Assembly: GCA_030068145.1 (NCBI GenBank)
Contig: JAPJBO010000153.1
Span: 124,001-188,000 of the forward strand
Direction: 5' to 3'
Length of the DNA: 64,000 nucleotides
Origin: Diplonema papillatum
Lineage: Eukaryota; Euglenozoa; Diplonemea; Diplonemida; Diplonemidae
The notes under the pieces are model-generated. The model saw nothing but the letters and a program-made list of their open reading frames with translations, ran no database searches and was not told the DNA's origin. The position numbers were made by a program, and so were the translations under genes. This document shows positions 28,957 to 40,571 of the stretch, piece after piece; positions within the stretch are counted from its first letter, which is position 1; each line of letters starts with the position of its first letter.

Positions 28957-30600
28957 GCCGCGTTGTTGCTTCTTTCCTTTTTTAGAGGGCAAAGCTTTAA
29001 GTTCGGTTTTCTTTTTTACTAGAGCTCAGTCGGCTGGACCTTGCTTCTGTGTCTTGTACTAAGCGATCTTTCTGTTTTATTACGCAACGCAAGAGCGTGC
29101 TAGGGATGGGGTGTGCTTAACACCGCACTGTGCCATACCTGCGCCGTGTTTTGGTTCTTTAAGAACGCGATCTCGGCCCCCCCAACGTTTTTTCGAGAGT
29201 TTGTTGCTGCTGGTGCTGTTGCTGTTTCAACGCCCCCCCCCCCCTCCTCCCAGCGATCTAGACCAACTGGGTGAAGATTTTTCTGGTTTTCGACATGGGC
29301 GTTGCGCGTCACGCGGCTGGCTGTTACGCCAAAGTGGACCCGCTGTTGGCACGCGGGATTCACCGTCCGTGGGAAGACGCAGGGCATAACATTTCCGGAG
29401 TTGGGGCTTGCACTGATACACGAACCAAAGGCGATGAAAATGGCAAAGGCAAAGGTTCTTGCTCTTCGCGTGCACAGGGTACAAACCTCTCTGGAGGGTG
29501 CTTCCTGTGTTCGCACTTTTTTCGGTGGCTTATTTTTCATGTGCAACCCTTGTTGTTCCGGAAATGTTCCGTCAGTACAAATGTACTTTAAAACACAAAA
29601 AAAAAAAACACGGTTCGTGTTGCGCACTGGGGAAGCGAGCGGGGGGGGAGACTCTCCCCCGGGGGGGAAATCTTAGGTTCGTGTTCAGGCGCTACTTGCC
29701 TCTCATGTATGCTTCATGCTGGCATCAAGTCTTCTTCGCGGAAATGCAGAGTCTTGTTTTATTTTCTTTCTTTTGCCACGTTTTCTTCTTTCTTTCGTTG
29801 TCGGGGGAGGGAGAGAATCGCGTTTCCACGCGTTCAACGGAAATGACTGCCCGCGGTTCAAACCGCGGTCAGGTGCGGAGTCGAGAGGTGATCCCGTTCG
29901 GAGGGGGGAGAATCTAAGTATAGCCCCTTACGGACGGAGGGGGTGGGAGGGAAATTGTCCAGCGCGCAGAAAGTCTTCTGGGCAACTGATGCGTCAAACT
30001 CGAGAATTTTACGACTTCAAAAATGGGAAACCTTGTGGCTCCTTGGAAAGGTTTCGCAACACACCTCTTCACAGCAGCAAATATTTACCATTTCTGGGTC
30101 AAAAATTTTGACGTACCTTTACTGTGAAGGCCAGTGTTCCGAACTTCAGCTCGGGGTCTGGCTTTTTCCGACGCCAATACAGTCCCCCGTCCGTAAAGGG
30201 TTGATGCTCAGGCGGGCCTCTCAGGCGGGGGAAGGTGGGTGGCGGATGCCACAGTCTGTTTGTCGGTAAAGACAAACAAGCGCTCTCGGGTGTCACGCAC
30301 GACACCCTATATTGTAGGTGGAATTCCCTATTACATCCCAACACTTAAAAATTTTGTTCCCGTATTTCCCAATGGGTTTGCCTTGGGCCTTGTATTCCGG
30401 GTCTTCTTGCACAACAAAGTCAGCTTGGGGCTGATGACTTCGAGCACGAGGGACTTCGAGCACGAGGGAATATCCAACTGGCGAATCAAGCCACAGCATT
30501 CACAGCGAGGCTTCCCGGAATGCCAACGCTGGAAGATCGGCAACGGCTGGAGTAACATGACTCTCCTTTGTTCGTGCGTACGTGTGTAAACCCTGTTTTG
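27626..30600. other. Gene-poor repeat-rich stretch
   Basis: Repeat I at about 28030-28300 (accgcactggtcccgtctgc; gacaggactgcggtgtgagt; gagcacaggctaatccg) and its start again at 28518-28555. A G copy lies at 29387-29590 and an O-type fragment near 29710. T homopolymer at 28929-28955. No coding exon supported. Confidence 0.5.
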
Positions 30601-33600
30601 AGGGATTTAACACAGCACGCTGCCATCCGACACTTTTTTATATAGACAAGCAAGCTTGTTACCATAAAAAAAGGGTATGACAAGCAAAGACGCGCATGCA
30701 CGGGCCAACGAGATTCCTCGTCCCCCCTACTTGCTGCAATGCTGGGTTTACGTTAATGAGAGCTTTTTGTGGTTTATTTTTCCCCCACACGTGATCAGCT
30801 CGCCACAGAGCCGCGTCCTATTTCACTTGCCAAAATCTGAAGTTGCGCTGCTGAGGCGGTTCGCGGCGAAAATGCGAAGATGGCAGGATCTGGCGTTTCC
30901 GTGTCCATCCTCTTGTTGTGTTATTGTATAACCACCCGCATTGCGAGGAAACACTCGGGGATGCCGCCAGTTGCTGAAATCTCTATGAGAAATGTGCTGC
31001 AGCCCTCACGAAACCCAAATCTGGGTTTAGTGGCGGGCGGAAGCGTTCCACGAAAAAGAATTGTGAAAGCGGGTTTGTTTTTGCCTGGAAGCTTTTCGTG
31101 TTATTCCCTGCAGATGCTTCGAGCTAGATTAATGTCTGAGTGTTCGTACGTCTTCACCATTAAGTTATGTGCGCAAAATGGTGTCAGTCGAATCATTTGT
31201 AGTTGAATTGCTCTTCTAGCCTCTGTTGAAATAAGCAACAAGCGGCCCTACCGAGTATGTTTTTTTTTTTTTTTTGGAGTGAAAGTCCGCGTGAGGATCC
31301 GGGGGTTCCAAGTTTTGTACGAAACCATTCCTTTTGTACTCCAAAAAGCGTGTGCGCGCAGCCCACGCTAGTCTGTGTTTGAAGAAAAATGCGCGGTGGA
31401 AAGCAGAGGATGCTAAAGCGCACGCGGTACCCAGAGACGACGACCGAAAAGGGTCATATCCGCCTCCAAAGGAAGCGCAGCGCAGCCCCCCAGCCAGAAA
31501 GCAGAAGCCAGACAGAAGATAGAAGCCTATTGGAACACACGCTTACTTGCACCACTACGCGTCATACGGACACGGATGGACAGTACTACAATGACAAGAA
31601 GACTAACAAGTGTTCAAACAATCACATACAGTGGTAAGTGTACAAGATAAGTACAGTGACAAGGAAATACTCGACGTAGCTGCTTCGACCCCGAATGGAA
31701 GGGAGGGAAATTAGAGGTAAGGGGAAAATACAAACACAATCTGATTTGTTCTTCGCTTACACCACCTGTTGTGTTTGTGTGGGGCAGCATCGTGATTTGG
31801 CGTCGCCCCTGCTGGGTCACGACAGGTGAGTGGCGTCACCTCCCCATAAGCGAGCAAGGCGAGACGCGACGGGAGACACCCCCCCACCGCCTGATCAATG
31901 GGGGAATCCGTAGCGCGACTGATGATGCTGGGTAGCGGATTATAGAGTATCGTGACCCGGCGAAACTCAGGTGCTCCCGTCGTGTCACCGCCGAAGGGGC
32001 AGCAGTCATCAGGAACTTAGCTAAATGACAGGTTGGGTGACGCCGCCTCCCCAAGCCAGTTAGGGGGAAGCACGTGATGCGGCTGCTTCGGCAGAGACCC
32101 TGGTGGAGGAAAACCACGCGCACACGCCGGGGGGGGGAACGTGTTTTCCCAATTACTTGAAAGCCCCCCCCCCGACTTTAGTAGTTGAGGAAGGTGCAAA
32201 CTTGGAGACTGCTACAGTAGTCCTGCACGAGACTTGAGCACGTGCCTCGCGTAGGGCAGGTGGGCCTGTGACCCGCTTTGAGAACCCTGGAGACCGGCAT
32301 GTGTGCCGTTTACGGGATACATGCTTCCTACTCATGGGGGACCAAGGTAGGCACTCTCACACCTCAAAATCGGACCAACCACCTGTTGTGTTTGTGTGAT
32401 TTGTCGTGTAGGGGTAGACCCGCATGACCTCCCGTCCGTTCAACACGTGGTTCGGTATTACAGCACTTGGGATCCCTTCTCTTCTTTGTCGGGCAGCATC
32501 GTCGAGCATTTCCTTTCAAGCTGGCGCTTATGTAAAAAGAATTTCGGAATATTCTGTGGCTGAACAAAATGACGAGACTCGCGTGATAATGACAACTGCT
32601 TACGGGATCGTGGGCAGTTTCGATGTAGACTGGCTATCCGTGTACAGGTACGTGGTGTGGTCGTAAAGGGACGAAGTGTGGGGGGCAATGCCTCGTAATC
32701 AATCGCCACGGGGCACTGTTGGTTTACTTTCACTGGATGAACGCATGCACACTTCCACGGGAGACGATGCAGTCGTTGGGTCCCCATGAAAGGACATGTG
32801 GCACACCCAGTCGTCTTTTTTGTTGTTTTACGGCGCGACGACAGAATGGGGAGGTCTTAATAATCTTAGTTAGGCGATAGGTAGTTGGGCAGAATCCTGT
32901 TCATGCATATTTTGATGCTTGCATCAAGTCTGTCATCCGGGAAAAAGCACAGTTTTGGAGCTATTGTTTTTCCACTTTTCTTCTTTTGTTGTCGACAATT
33001 CCTTTGTGATCGTGAAGGGAGGGTTCCGATTGCGTTGGCGACAAATTCTGGCATGCGAACGACACGTCTTGGTCAGTGCAGTTGTTTGAATGTACGTTGC
33101 GTTTTCTTCTTTCGTTTTTTGTTTGTCGAATGGTTCCGTGTTCCCAAGTTAATCCTTCCGGTTCGCTGTGTGGGGAACGAACTTCCGGTAACAGGACGAG
33201 AAGCTCAAGTCTACGTGCAGATCCACCTTCCCTCGTCAGTCTCTTGGTTTTATTCCGAAACAGGATCGGGGGATCGGAGGTCACTGATTATCACTTGACA
33301 ATGTATCGCTGGTACTAGAAACAGGTGGTTGGCAGCGTACTACGCGCAACTTACCAAATAATGGATTGACCCCCGGTGACGGAAGAAAACCACTGCGGCA
33401 AGATAAATGTTTGTCGTACGGCCCAACATCAGCCCAAACTGAGTAGAGATCGGAGTATACCCACATCCAGAGCACCTCAGGATACTGGTATAACCTAGCA
33501 TAGCTGCATACAGCCACATGCTCATCTAACTCGATCGACGCTTGTCGGCGCAAGCCAATGATGGACCGTAGACTCGAGCTGCAGATGAGAGATTAGAACT

Positions 33601-34070
33601 TGCAAGTCACGCTCAACTGGGTGAGCGCCGCACGCCTGCTTCTGCAAATTCCCTTCTGACGATTCGCGCCTGGCGGTGGGGTACTGCGTTGTTCCCAGAA
33701 CCACGACACTCCGCCAAAAAGTGCAACCGCGCCTCTCTCGGGCGCCACCTGCGGCTCCCGACTTGCCCGCTTGGACGTTGGCAACGAATTGCCGGGTTGG
33801 AAATTACGCAAGAAAACAGCGGCGTGGGTCGTTGTTATTGGTGCTGGTTTTTGAGGGATGAGGAAAAGTAAGAAATCTTTTTTTGCGGTGGTCTCCGCTG
33901 GCCCGGTACCGCCAACTTCTTTTACACTCGTTCTCTTCTCTACTCACTACTGTGCGTACTCTTTCACTATTTTTCTCACTTTGGCCAGCCGAAAAAGACT
34001 CCTGCGACCGACACCACGAACACATTCGCAATGAATGTGGCCCCGGGCGCAACCAAACAGCGATGTGGGG
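30601..34070. other. Gene-poor repeat-rich stretch
   Basis: Deleted H copies at 31660-31792 and 32380-32540; E fragment at 31278-31306; an unnamed GC-richer repeat at 31795-32120 that resembles 20180-20215 (caggtgagtggcgtcacctcccc). Nothing with coding character was found. Confidence 0.45.
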
Positions 34071-34074
34071 GGCG

Positions 34075-34716
34075 TTATCTTAGGGCCGCCTTAGGCGGCT
34101 TTGTACGTGGTACGAAGCCGCTAAGCAGCGGCTGCCGGCTTATCCCCGCGAGGTATTCAACTGGCTTGGTTAATTTAACTGCAGCATTTCGCTTCATCAA
34201 AGCGGTGGCTCCGATTACAGTTCCGGGAGGGTTTGAAAGGTGTACCGGGGCAAGGCGTACTGCGAATCCGGTGATTCCATCAATCGAATGAACAGGTCCA
34301 ACCCTCCATGCCGGGGTTCCTTGGGCCTTTGTGCAGCATCCTTCTTCCCGCTTCCTTCTTTTTCCGCACGACAACAGACTAGTGCCTGAAGGCACCCGTG
34401 CAAGTCGCATAGTTTGCACCGTGGCCTCAGGAGGCTCTGTTTTTTGTTCCCGCATTTCCTTCGGCGAACGAACCGCCCCGACTATTTCCTGGATCCGAAG
34501 TTTTTCGGTCAGGAGGTAAAAAAATATGCCTTCGCTCTTTCGCTTTCCTTTCAAAAACTGTTGCGTTGACGCATCCACACATTTTTTTTTGAGCAGGCCG
34601 AGTTCCAGGCCTCTCTTCAGGTTGTTTTTCTTCTTTTTTTTTTTTTTTTCACCTGGTATGTCTTGAGTTAGGGATCTCCATGTGAAGCACGGACATGTAA
34701 ACTGTGACAGTGACAT
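34075..34716 (-). CDS. 213-codon ORF, hypothetical, doubtful
   Basis: Continuous minus-strand frame with ATG at 34716. The part from LLTEKLRIQEIVGAVRSPKE to KAALR has balanced composition, but there is a Lys run from a poly-T tract near the N terminus. The stretch at the stop recurs in repeats at 41330-41375 and 52310-52350. No family recognised; it could be a piece of a degraded mobile element. Confidence 0.2.
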   Translation of the reverse strand: MSLSQFTCPCFTWRSLTQDIPGEKKKKKKKNNLKRGLELGLLKKKCVDASTQQFLKGKRKSEGIFFYLLTEKLRIQEIVGAVRSPKEMREQKTEPPEATVQTMRLARVPSGTSLLSCGKRRKREEGCCTKAQGTPAWRVGPVHSIDGITGFAVRLAPVHLSNPPGTVIGATALMKRNAAVKLTKPVEYLAGISRQPLLSGFVPRTKPPKAALR

Positions 34717-34849
34717 GAATCTTCAGTTTGGTGTTAGTTCGCTCATTGCTCAGGCTTACATTTTTGGAACACATTGCAATGTCTCGAAAAAAAAAAATCG
34801 CGGTCGGCCATGCTTTCAGTGTGGCGCGAAACAGTTTTACTCCCCCACC

Positions 34850-35321
34850 CTCGCTCTCGGCGTTCAGCGAAAGAAACCCTTCGAGTTTGCTGTGCAGTGG
34901 ATAGACAATGGTTCGTCGACAGCGAGCGGGAGAGGCTTTGAATCTGCCGGATGAGATGGTCCACTCATCCATGCCAGGATTTCTCGGGCAGCAGAGCAGG
35001 AGCCCCTTTGCTGCTTGATCTCTGGATCCAACTACGATGTTTTTAACAGCAGCAGCATTATATGCTGGAATTACCGCGGGTGCTGGAACTAGACTTGTCC
35101 ACCAATTGTGTTCATCGACAGGTTTAGATGGCATCCATTGCTTCTAACGTACTAAGTACGTGTCGAGGCTATTTCTCTTCGCTGCCTCAAGCAGTGTTGC
35201 AGCAGGCGGTTCGCTATTTTCCTCACGCCCTCGACGTTCAGTGGAAAAAACGCTTCGGGTTTGCTGTGCGGTGGGGAACGGTTCGTCGGCAGCCCGGCGG
35301 GAGAGGCTTTAAATCTGCCGG
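34850..35321. repeat. ~100-bp direct repeats flanking an rRNA fragment
   Basis: 34850-34950 and 35221-35321 are about 80% alike by eye (gttcag..ga, gtttgctgtgc, ggttcgtcg, gcgggagaggctttaaatct). They bracket the SSU fragment at 34960-35200. I cannot tell whether the unit is a variable-region duplicate of rRNA or a different repeat. Confidence 0.6.
34960..35200 (-). rRNA. Small-subunit (18S) rRNA fragment
   Basis: Minus-strand sequence carries universally conserved SSU stretches in order: gaggcagcgaagagaaatag, acaagtct, ccagcacccgcggtaattcc, atgctgctgctgttaaaa and cgtagttgg. Compared with the usual sequence, several substitutions are present (aagtctagttccagc for aagtctggtgccagc), so it is a degenerate fragment and not a working gene. 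Overlaps the rRNA piece at 56595-56774 and extends it on the 3' side. Confidence 0.8.
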
Positions 35322-35505
35322 AGTCGGGGCAGATGCACCTGACCTCGCCAGGCTCCTCTCGAAGGTTCTCCATGTTTCTGACGGCTGCGTACGCGGGCGT
35401 AGATTGGTCGGGTAGTGAAAATTCGCGGGGAGAGAGAGAGGAGGAAATCTTAGTTAATGTTGAGCAGGGGTTGCCATGTAGCCCGTATCGGCCAATAATT
35501 CGCGG

Positions 35506-36717
35506 TAGGGGGGGTCAAAAGGTCTTTTTTTGCGTCAAAATGGTGACATTTTCAGCCTGTAGACTTAACGGCAGTTTAAGGCTAAAAAAACATGCAACCC
35601 GCCTCAGAAATGCCCGGAAACGTGTTTTTGGGGAAAATTTCATGGAAAATGGCCCAGGGGGGGGTGTATTAGTTGATGGTTTTAGGGTGGACACCGTTTG
35701 GTACCGGCTAGCAGCCTGTGTGTGTGCTTCACTGTTCATACCATGCAAAGATGAGGCTACAATCACGTGCAGGCAGCCACAAATGGAAGCAACAAAAGGG
35801 CAAACGACACCCAGGAGGAAGGCAGCTATTAACGTTGCTCGTCTGGATGGTTAACAACGTCCCGAAAGGCTCTCTGAGTCTTGCGCAAGCTGAGGTGTTG
35901 TTGACACCGCAGGCAGCAGCTCTTCCCCGAACTTCTGCTGGGGCGATATTCACAAAGTTCGATGTCTTTCCGAGAAAAACAATGAGATGCTCTCATCCGT
36001 AGTGGGATTTTCCAGATCCCAACGTTTTTGTTGAAGGGATGCACGCGACAGTGTCTTTTATTCAAGTTCGCCTTTCGTACACCACCCCGAAAGGGTCGCA
36101 TTGCACACGCACGGAAGACAATACTGGTCACCGGGGTGTATCTGGTACCTAACCCCAACGCACGTTGAGCTTGAACAAAAATAGAAAACTGGACTTGAAC
36201 GAAAAGGTTCGGCGGTGGATTCATAGGACTGCCACGACATAGCAGCTCAGGGCAGGGTATCTGCAGCTTGCGGTAGCACGCTACACGACACAGGCCACTA
36301 CGAAAGCTGGCGCTGACGTCAAGGACTCGAGGGGGCGGCACGTTACGAAGCCGTACCTCATTGAGTCGCTTGTCGATGCCTCCTACGAAGCCCCACCATC
36401 CCCAACTCCCAGGATAAGTCTTTTGAGTAAAAATACATAGGTTTGGGCAGTGTTGTTTTCCTTCTTCGGTTCATGCTGTCACTATTTTTGGGGTTGTCAC
36501 CTAAAAAGAAGAACACCGGTACCAAACGGTGTCCACCCTGAGTCCAAAAATTGGGCACTCGTAAAAAGGCCTTTTCGGGGCACTTCAGCAGCCAAAAAGC
36601 ATGTTTTAGGCATTTCTATACGGTTCTGGGGCGGTTTACCAAATTTTATTGCCTTTTAGGAGCCCCTATGTGGTTCCCAAAAAAATGACCTATTTTGACA
36701 GCTTTTGACCCCCCCTA
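35506..36717. mobile_element. TIR element with ~200-bp inverted ends
   Basis: 35506-35702 and 36510-36717 are inverted copies: outer ends TAGGGGGGGTCAAAAG, inner ends ggtggacaccgtttggtacc. They are diverged in the middle. The interior encodes nothing I recognise. No flanking duplication is visible because the right end abuts another TIR element. Confidence 0.7.
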
Positions 36718-37942
36718 GGGCTAAGTTGGATGGAAACGCCGTTTCTTTTAGTTTTTTCGAAATAAGGAAACGGAAACGGAAACGGAAACGGAAACGTTTC
36801 CGTTTCTTTTAAAAGAAACGCCGGAAGGCTCTTCATGCTGAGGGGTCCTATAAGATACCACTTCACGGGTCCTTCTGTGTGTCCGTCGGGTGTCCGTTTC
36901 CAGCCAAATTTTGGCTTTCCTTTCAGACCTTCTTCTTTTGATCTACCAGCGGGCACTTCTCTTCCTCCGTCTTCTGGCGGGCTCTCTGACTCTTCAGGGC
37001 CCTTCCTGGGCTGTTCTTCGACTTGGCTCGGCCCCTTCTTGTGTGTCGTCGCGGCCTCGTTTGTGCAGAGCAGTCGCCGGTGCTCACCGCTTTCTTTCGT
37101 CGGCGATCTGACACGAGCAAATAGGTAACCACAAGCTAATGATGCAGAATGTCGTCACATGTGGATGTTTTCTGACACCAGATTCCACTCTTCTGTGCCT
37201 ACCACTTCGTCTTCTGCTGCTTCCAACCCACGTTCTCATGTGAGTGGGGCTTGTTGAATCTGCCGTCCTCTTCTGCATTGTTGGTGGTTTCTTCCTGCCG
37301 TCGTTGTCTATGCTCCGACAACACCGCCCCTTCCGGTGACGGTTGCCACCCGACGTCGTATGCAAGGTGCACTGTGGCAAGCGATGTTTAACGCACACGT
37401 TACTGCGTGGCCATCGCTTTTCTGGCGGGTTCAACATTGCCCCGGCATACGTGTGCCCTTCTCACCTCCTGATGCTGATTGCACTCCCTCTTTGTCTTAC
37501 ACCGCCGAAAGACCCCGGTCTTGTAGCCTGTGGCGCTGAACGATCGTATCTGTAGAGTCTATTTGTGCTTTTCCGATCGTCTTCAGCGCGTTGGCCAACA
37601 GCCTCGCATAACAGAGCATCGTCGCCACAACAGCCATTGATGTAAAGAGCTGCAGACCTCAAAGTCAGCACAACCGGATGCGTGTGGTTGCGTCTGCTCC
37701 ACGCGGTCGCAACTCTTATGCTTCTTTCCTCCCTCTTTTCGGAGCCTCCTTGTCCATGGTTTCCCACTGGATTGCGGGGTCCGCCGTTCGGAACACATTT
37801 CCGGTCGGACCTTCAGCCAGTATACTAGTGGCATACCAGCCGTTTCTTTTGAAAAGAAACGGCGTTTCCATCCACCGCCAAAAAGAAGGAAACGGAAACG
37901 GAAACGGAAACGTTTCCAACGTTTCCATCCTACATAGCCCTA
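36716..37942. mobile_element. 1.2-kb TIR element with ggaaac repeats at both ends
   Basis: Left end TAGGGCTAAGTTGGATGGAA and right end, read inward, TAGGGCTATGTAGGATGGAA; each is followed by a palindromic (ggaaac)n block (36766-36830, 37842-37930). Interior is C/T-rich without a recognisable protein. C and G runs flank it on both sides. Confidence 0.75.
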
Positions 37943-38655
37943 GGGGGGGGGGGGGGGGGGCAGCGCTCTTGTTAAGGATCAGCCACTTTGGCCGGATGGC
38001 CGGATAAACCAGACCCCCCCCCCTCTACAGTGCAGTTGCCTTGGAGGCTGGGTGGTCAAATTCTCTAAGGTGAAATGGTCAAAATTCCCTGCCAAAAGTG
38101 GGCCCAGAAAAATTTTCCAAAGTGTGGTATTTAGGGTATTTGGGGCAAAAAAAAAATTTTTTTTTCTGACCGCCCACCGTGGTGACCACCTTAGAGAGTG
38201 ACAGGTAGCATCTCCCCCCTCCACAGTGAAAATAGCCTGAGGGGGGGGGGGGGGGGGTCAGCCGGCTGATGGATGGATGGATGGTTCTTAACAAGATGCC
38301 TGGGGGGGGGGCAGCGCTCTTGTTAAGGATCAGCCACTTTGGCCGGATGGCCGGATAAACCAGACCCCCCCCCCCCTCTACAGTGCAGTTGCCTTGGAGG
38401 CTGGGTGGTCAAATTCTCTAAGGTGAAATGGTCAAAATTCCCTGCCAAAAGTGGGCCCACAAAAATTTTCCAAAGTGTGGTATTTGGGGTATTTGGGGCA
38501 AAAAAAAAATTTTTTTTTCTGACCGCCCACCGTGGTGACCACCTTAGAGTGTGACAGGTAGCGTCTCCCCCCTCCACAGTGAAAATAGCCTGAGGGGGGG
38601 GGGGTCAGCCGGCTGATGGATGGATGGATGGTTCTTAACAAGATGCCTGGGGGGG
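37943..38655. repeat. Tandem pair of ~347-bp elements with G-run ends
   Basis: Two near-identical units (about 37943-38300 and 38301-38655), each from gcagcgctcttgttaaggat to the inverted end ggttcttaacaagatgcc, with internal tggatggatggatgg and long G or C runs that vary in length. Confidence 0.8.
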
Positions 38656-38884
38656 AGGAAATTGTAGTTAATGTTTAGACGGAACTGCCTCTCCGTGCAT
38701 GTTCGATGCAGCGTCGAGTCTGAGGGAGGGAGGGTGTCTATGCATGCTCAGTCGGACAGTGCTGCGATGCTTACTCGGGCGGAACGCCTGCAGGCCGCAA
38801 CGTGTTTTCTTGAGTTAATGACTAGACAGAACTCCATGCATGTTCGATGCTAGCGCCAGGTCTTCTTCGAAGAAGATGTTAAAG
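38656..38884. repeat. O-type repeat units
   Basis: tttagacggaactgcctctc..catgttcgatg and a second start at 38830 (agacagaactccatgcatgt); the block ggagggtgtctatgcatgct at about 38727 matches 39194-39215, which lies beyond the hAT-like insertion. Confidence 0.6.
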
Positions 38885-39185
38885 CAGGGCTTACGCTCCG
38901 TTTTCGGTCTCAGAGAAAATACGTGTGGTCCACGTGTGGGCGCTTAAGGTTCGAGGGGGAAAAAAACCTTTCCCCTCATGTGCGACGGCAAAAAAATAGT
39001 GTCGCTACTGACTTGGCGACACCTGGCTGTGCGGCCTTGACCGCTAGTGGGCCTAGACTCCCCTGCATGGACCAATAAATCAAAATCCACATGTGGTACC
39101 TGTGGATCCACACGTGGGGGAACAAAATCCAAAAAGAATTAACGTGTGGAAATCCACACGTTCCACACGTGGAGCGTAAGCCCTG
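38885..39185. mobile_element. hAT-like MITE, 301 bp, 8-bp target duplication
   Basis: Termini CAGGGCTTACGCTCC and its inverted copy GGAGCGTAAGCCCTG are exact over 15 bp. Flanks are tgttaaag at 38877-38884 and again at 39186-39193. An 8-bp duplication with a CAGGG terminus is characteristic of the hAT superfamily. The interior has palindromes (ccacacgtgg) and no ORF. Confidence 0.9.
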
Positions 39186-39742
39186 TGTTAAAGGGAGGGT
39201 GGGTGTCTATGACTGCGCAGTCAGTTGCTGCGATGCTTGATCTGGCGGAACGCCTGTAGGCCACAACGTGGTTCTTGAAGGCAGGCGTGTGAGTGACCCT
39301 CGAGTACTGTGTTGCCAAGCCACAACTGGTTGCGCAGACTTGAGCGAAGCTCGTCGTAGGCCTTGACTCTTTGCGGCGGCCCTTGAGGAATAACAAACAA
39401 GATCGGTCGAGAGAAAAAGAACTGACCTCCTTTCGTGGACCGTGAATAAATTTTAGCCCAATTTCATTTTGTGTTGGCTCCGCGGAAAACCACTGCGGCG
39501 GCCCTGGAATAACAAAAAGATCGAAGATCCGTTGACCGAATCCTTGTCCAGACTTTGCGACCTAATCCAGATGTCTTCCATGACGCGGGTTCTCGGAGCC
39601 CGGTACTGCAAATCAGAGCATAAAGCGGCCAAATGCGAACTTTTACGCCATCCGTGCTCTCATTCGAAGGAAATGGTTGAGGTTGAACGTCGTTAAACCG
39701 GAACCCAGTCTGGATAATGAGCGCGCGAGGGTGAGGCCTGAA
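39186..39742. other. Downstream flank of gene 3
   Basis: O-type repeat continuation and a block repeated in itself (gaaaaccactgcggcggcc; gaacaagatcg-like). Presumed 3' region of gene 3; no polyadenylation signal that I would name. Confidence 0.4.
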
Positions 39743-40531
39743 TCAGCTGCGAGCCGCGCAGCAAACCCGGATAATCGACCCAACGCGCTTCCGGCTGCCG
39801 CGGCCGCCGCCTCCAGCCTTAGGCAGGGCACGCGGGCTCGGGGGTGTGGAGCGAGGGAGGGCCGCCGTGGCGGGCAGCGCCGCCGGCGCGTGGCTGCGCG
39901 CCGGCGGCGCTGGGATCCACGCCGAAGCGAACGGCAGGCCGCTGAACAGCACGCCGCTGAGGGCGGGCACGAACAGGCAGGCGACAACCAGCGCCGCTTG
40001 TTGCAAGAACGAAAGCCGGTTGGAGTCCTCGGGTTGCGCAGTTGCCTGTGTGTGTGTGTGTGTAAGTGTGTGTGTGTGTGTGTGTGTGTGTTTAAGTTCA
40101 GGTTTGAGTGGATAACGTCTGAATCGAAGTATAGCCCCCAGTCGGCTTTGAGTTTCCGACACGCTGCTTTTGGGTCCTGTGACTCGGGGACGGATAGAGC
40201 GTGGGAGGCTATCATCTTCTCCATCGGGCACTCGGCTCAAGACTTCTGCTTTCATCTTGCGGTGTTAGCTGCACGGGGCTTTCAGCCCCGTGCAATAGCT
40301 GAGTGTCTATACACAGGCGGCACATCTCACCCGAGGATGTGGCAAGCTCTCTCTGTGCAATGAGCTTGGCCTGACTAGCTGTTCCAAACTCCTGGTGCAA
40401 GCACCCGTCATGGTCGGCAGTCGCCACGTGGGTCACAGTTTTGACTCCTGTTCCGAGACTCGCTCGCACGGGGAAGCGGCGCGAATCACTTGTCGCCAAG
40501 CATTCTGCAATGACGACTGCTACCCCATGTG

Positions 40532-40571
<40 letters not shown>

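Noticed and set aside
34682-35415. Two plus ORFs sharing VQxKKxFxFAVxW and GRGFxSAG, at first taken for paralogous exons
   Set aside because: They are translations of the direct repeats flanking, and of the antisense of, the 18S fragment.
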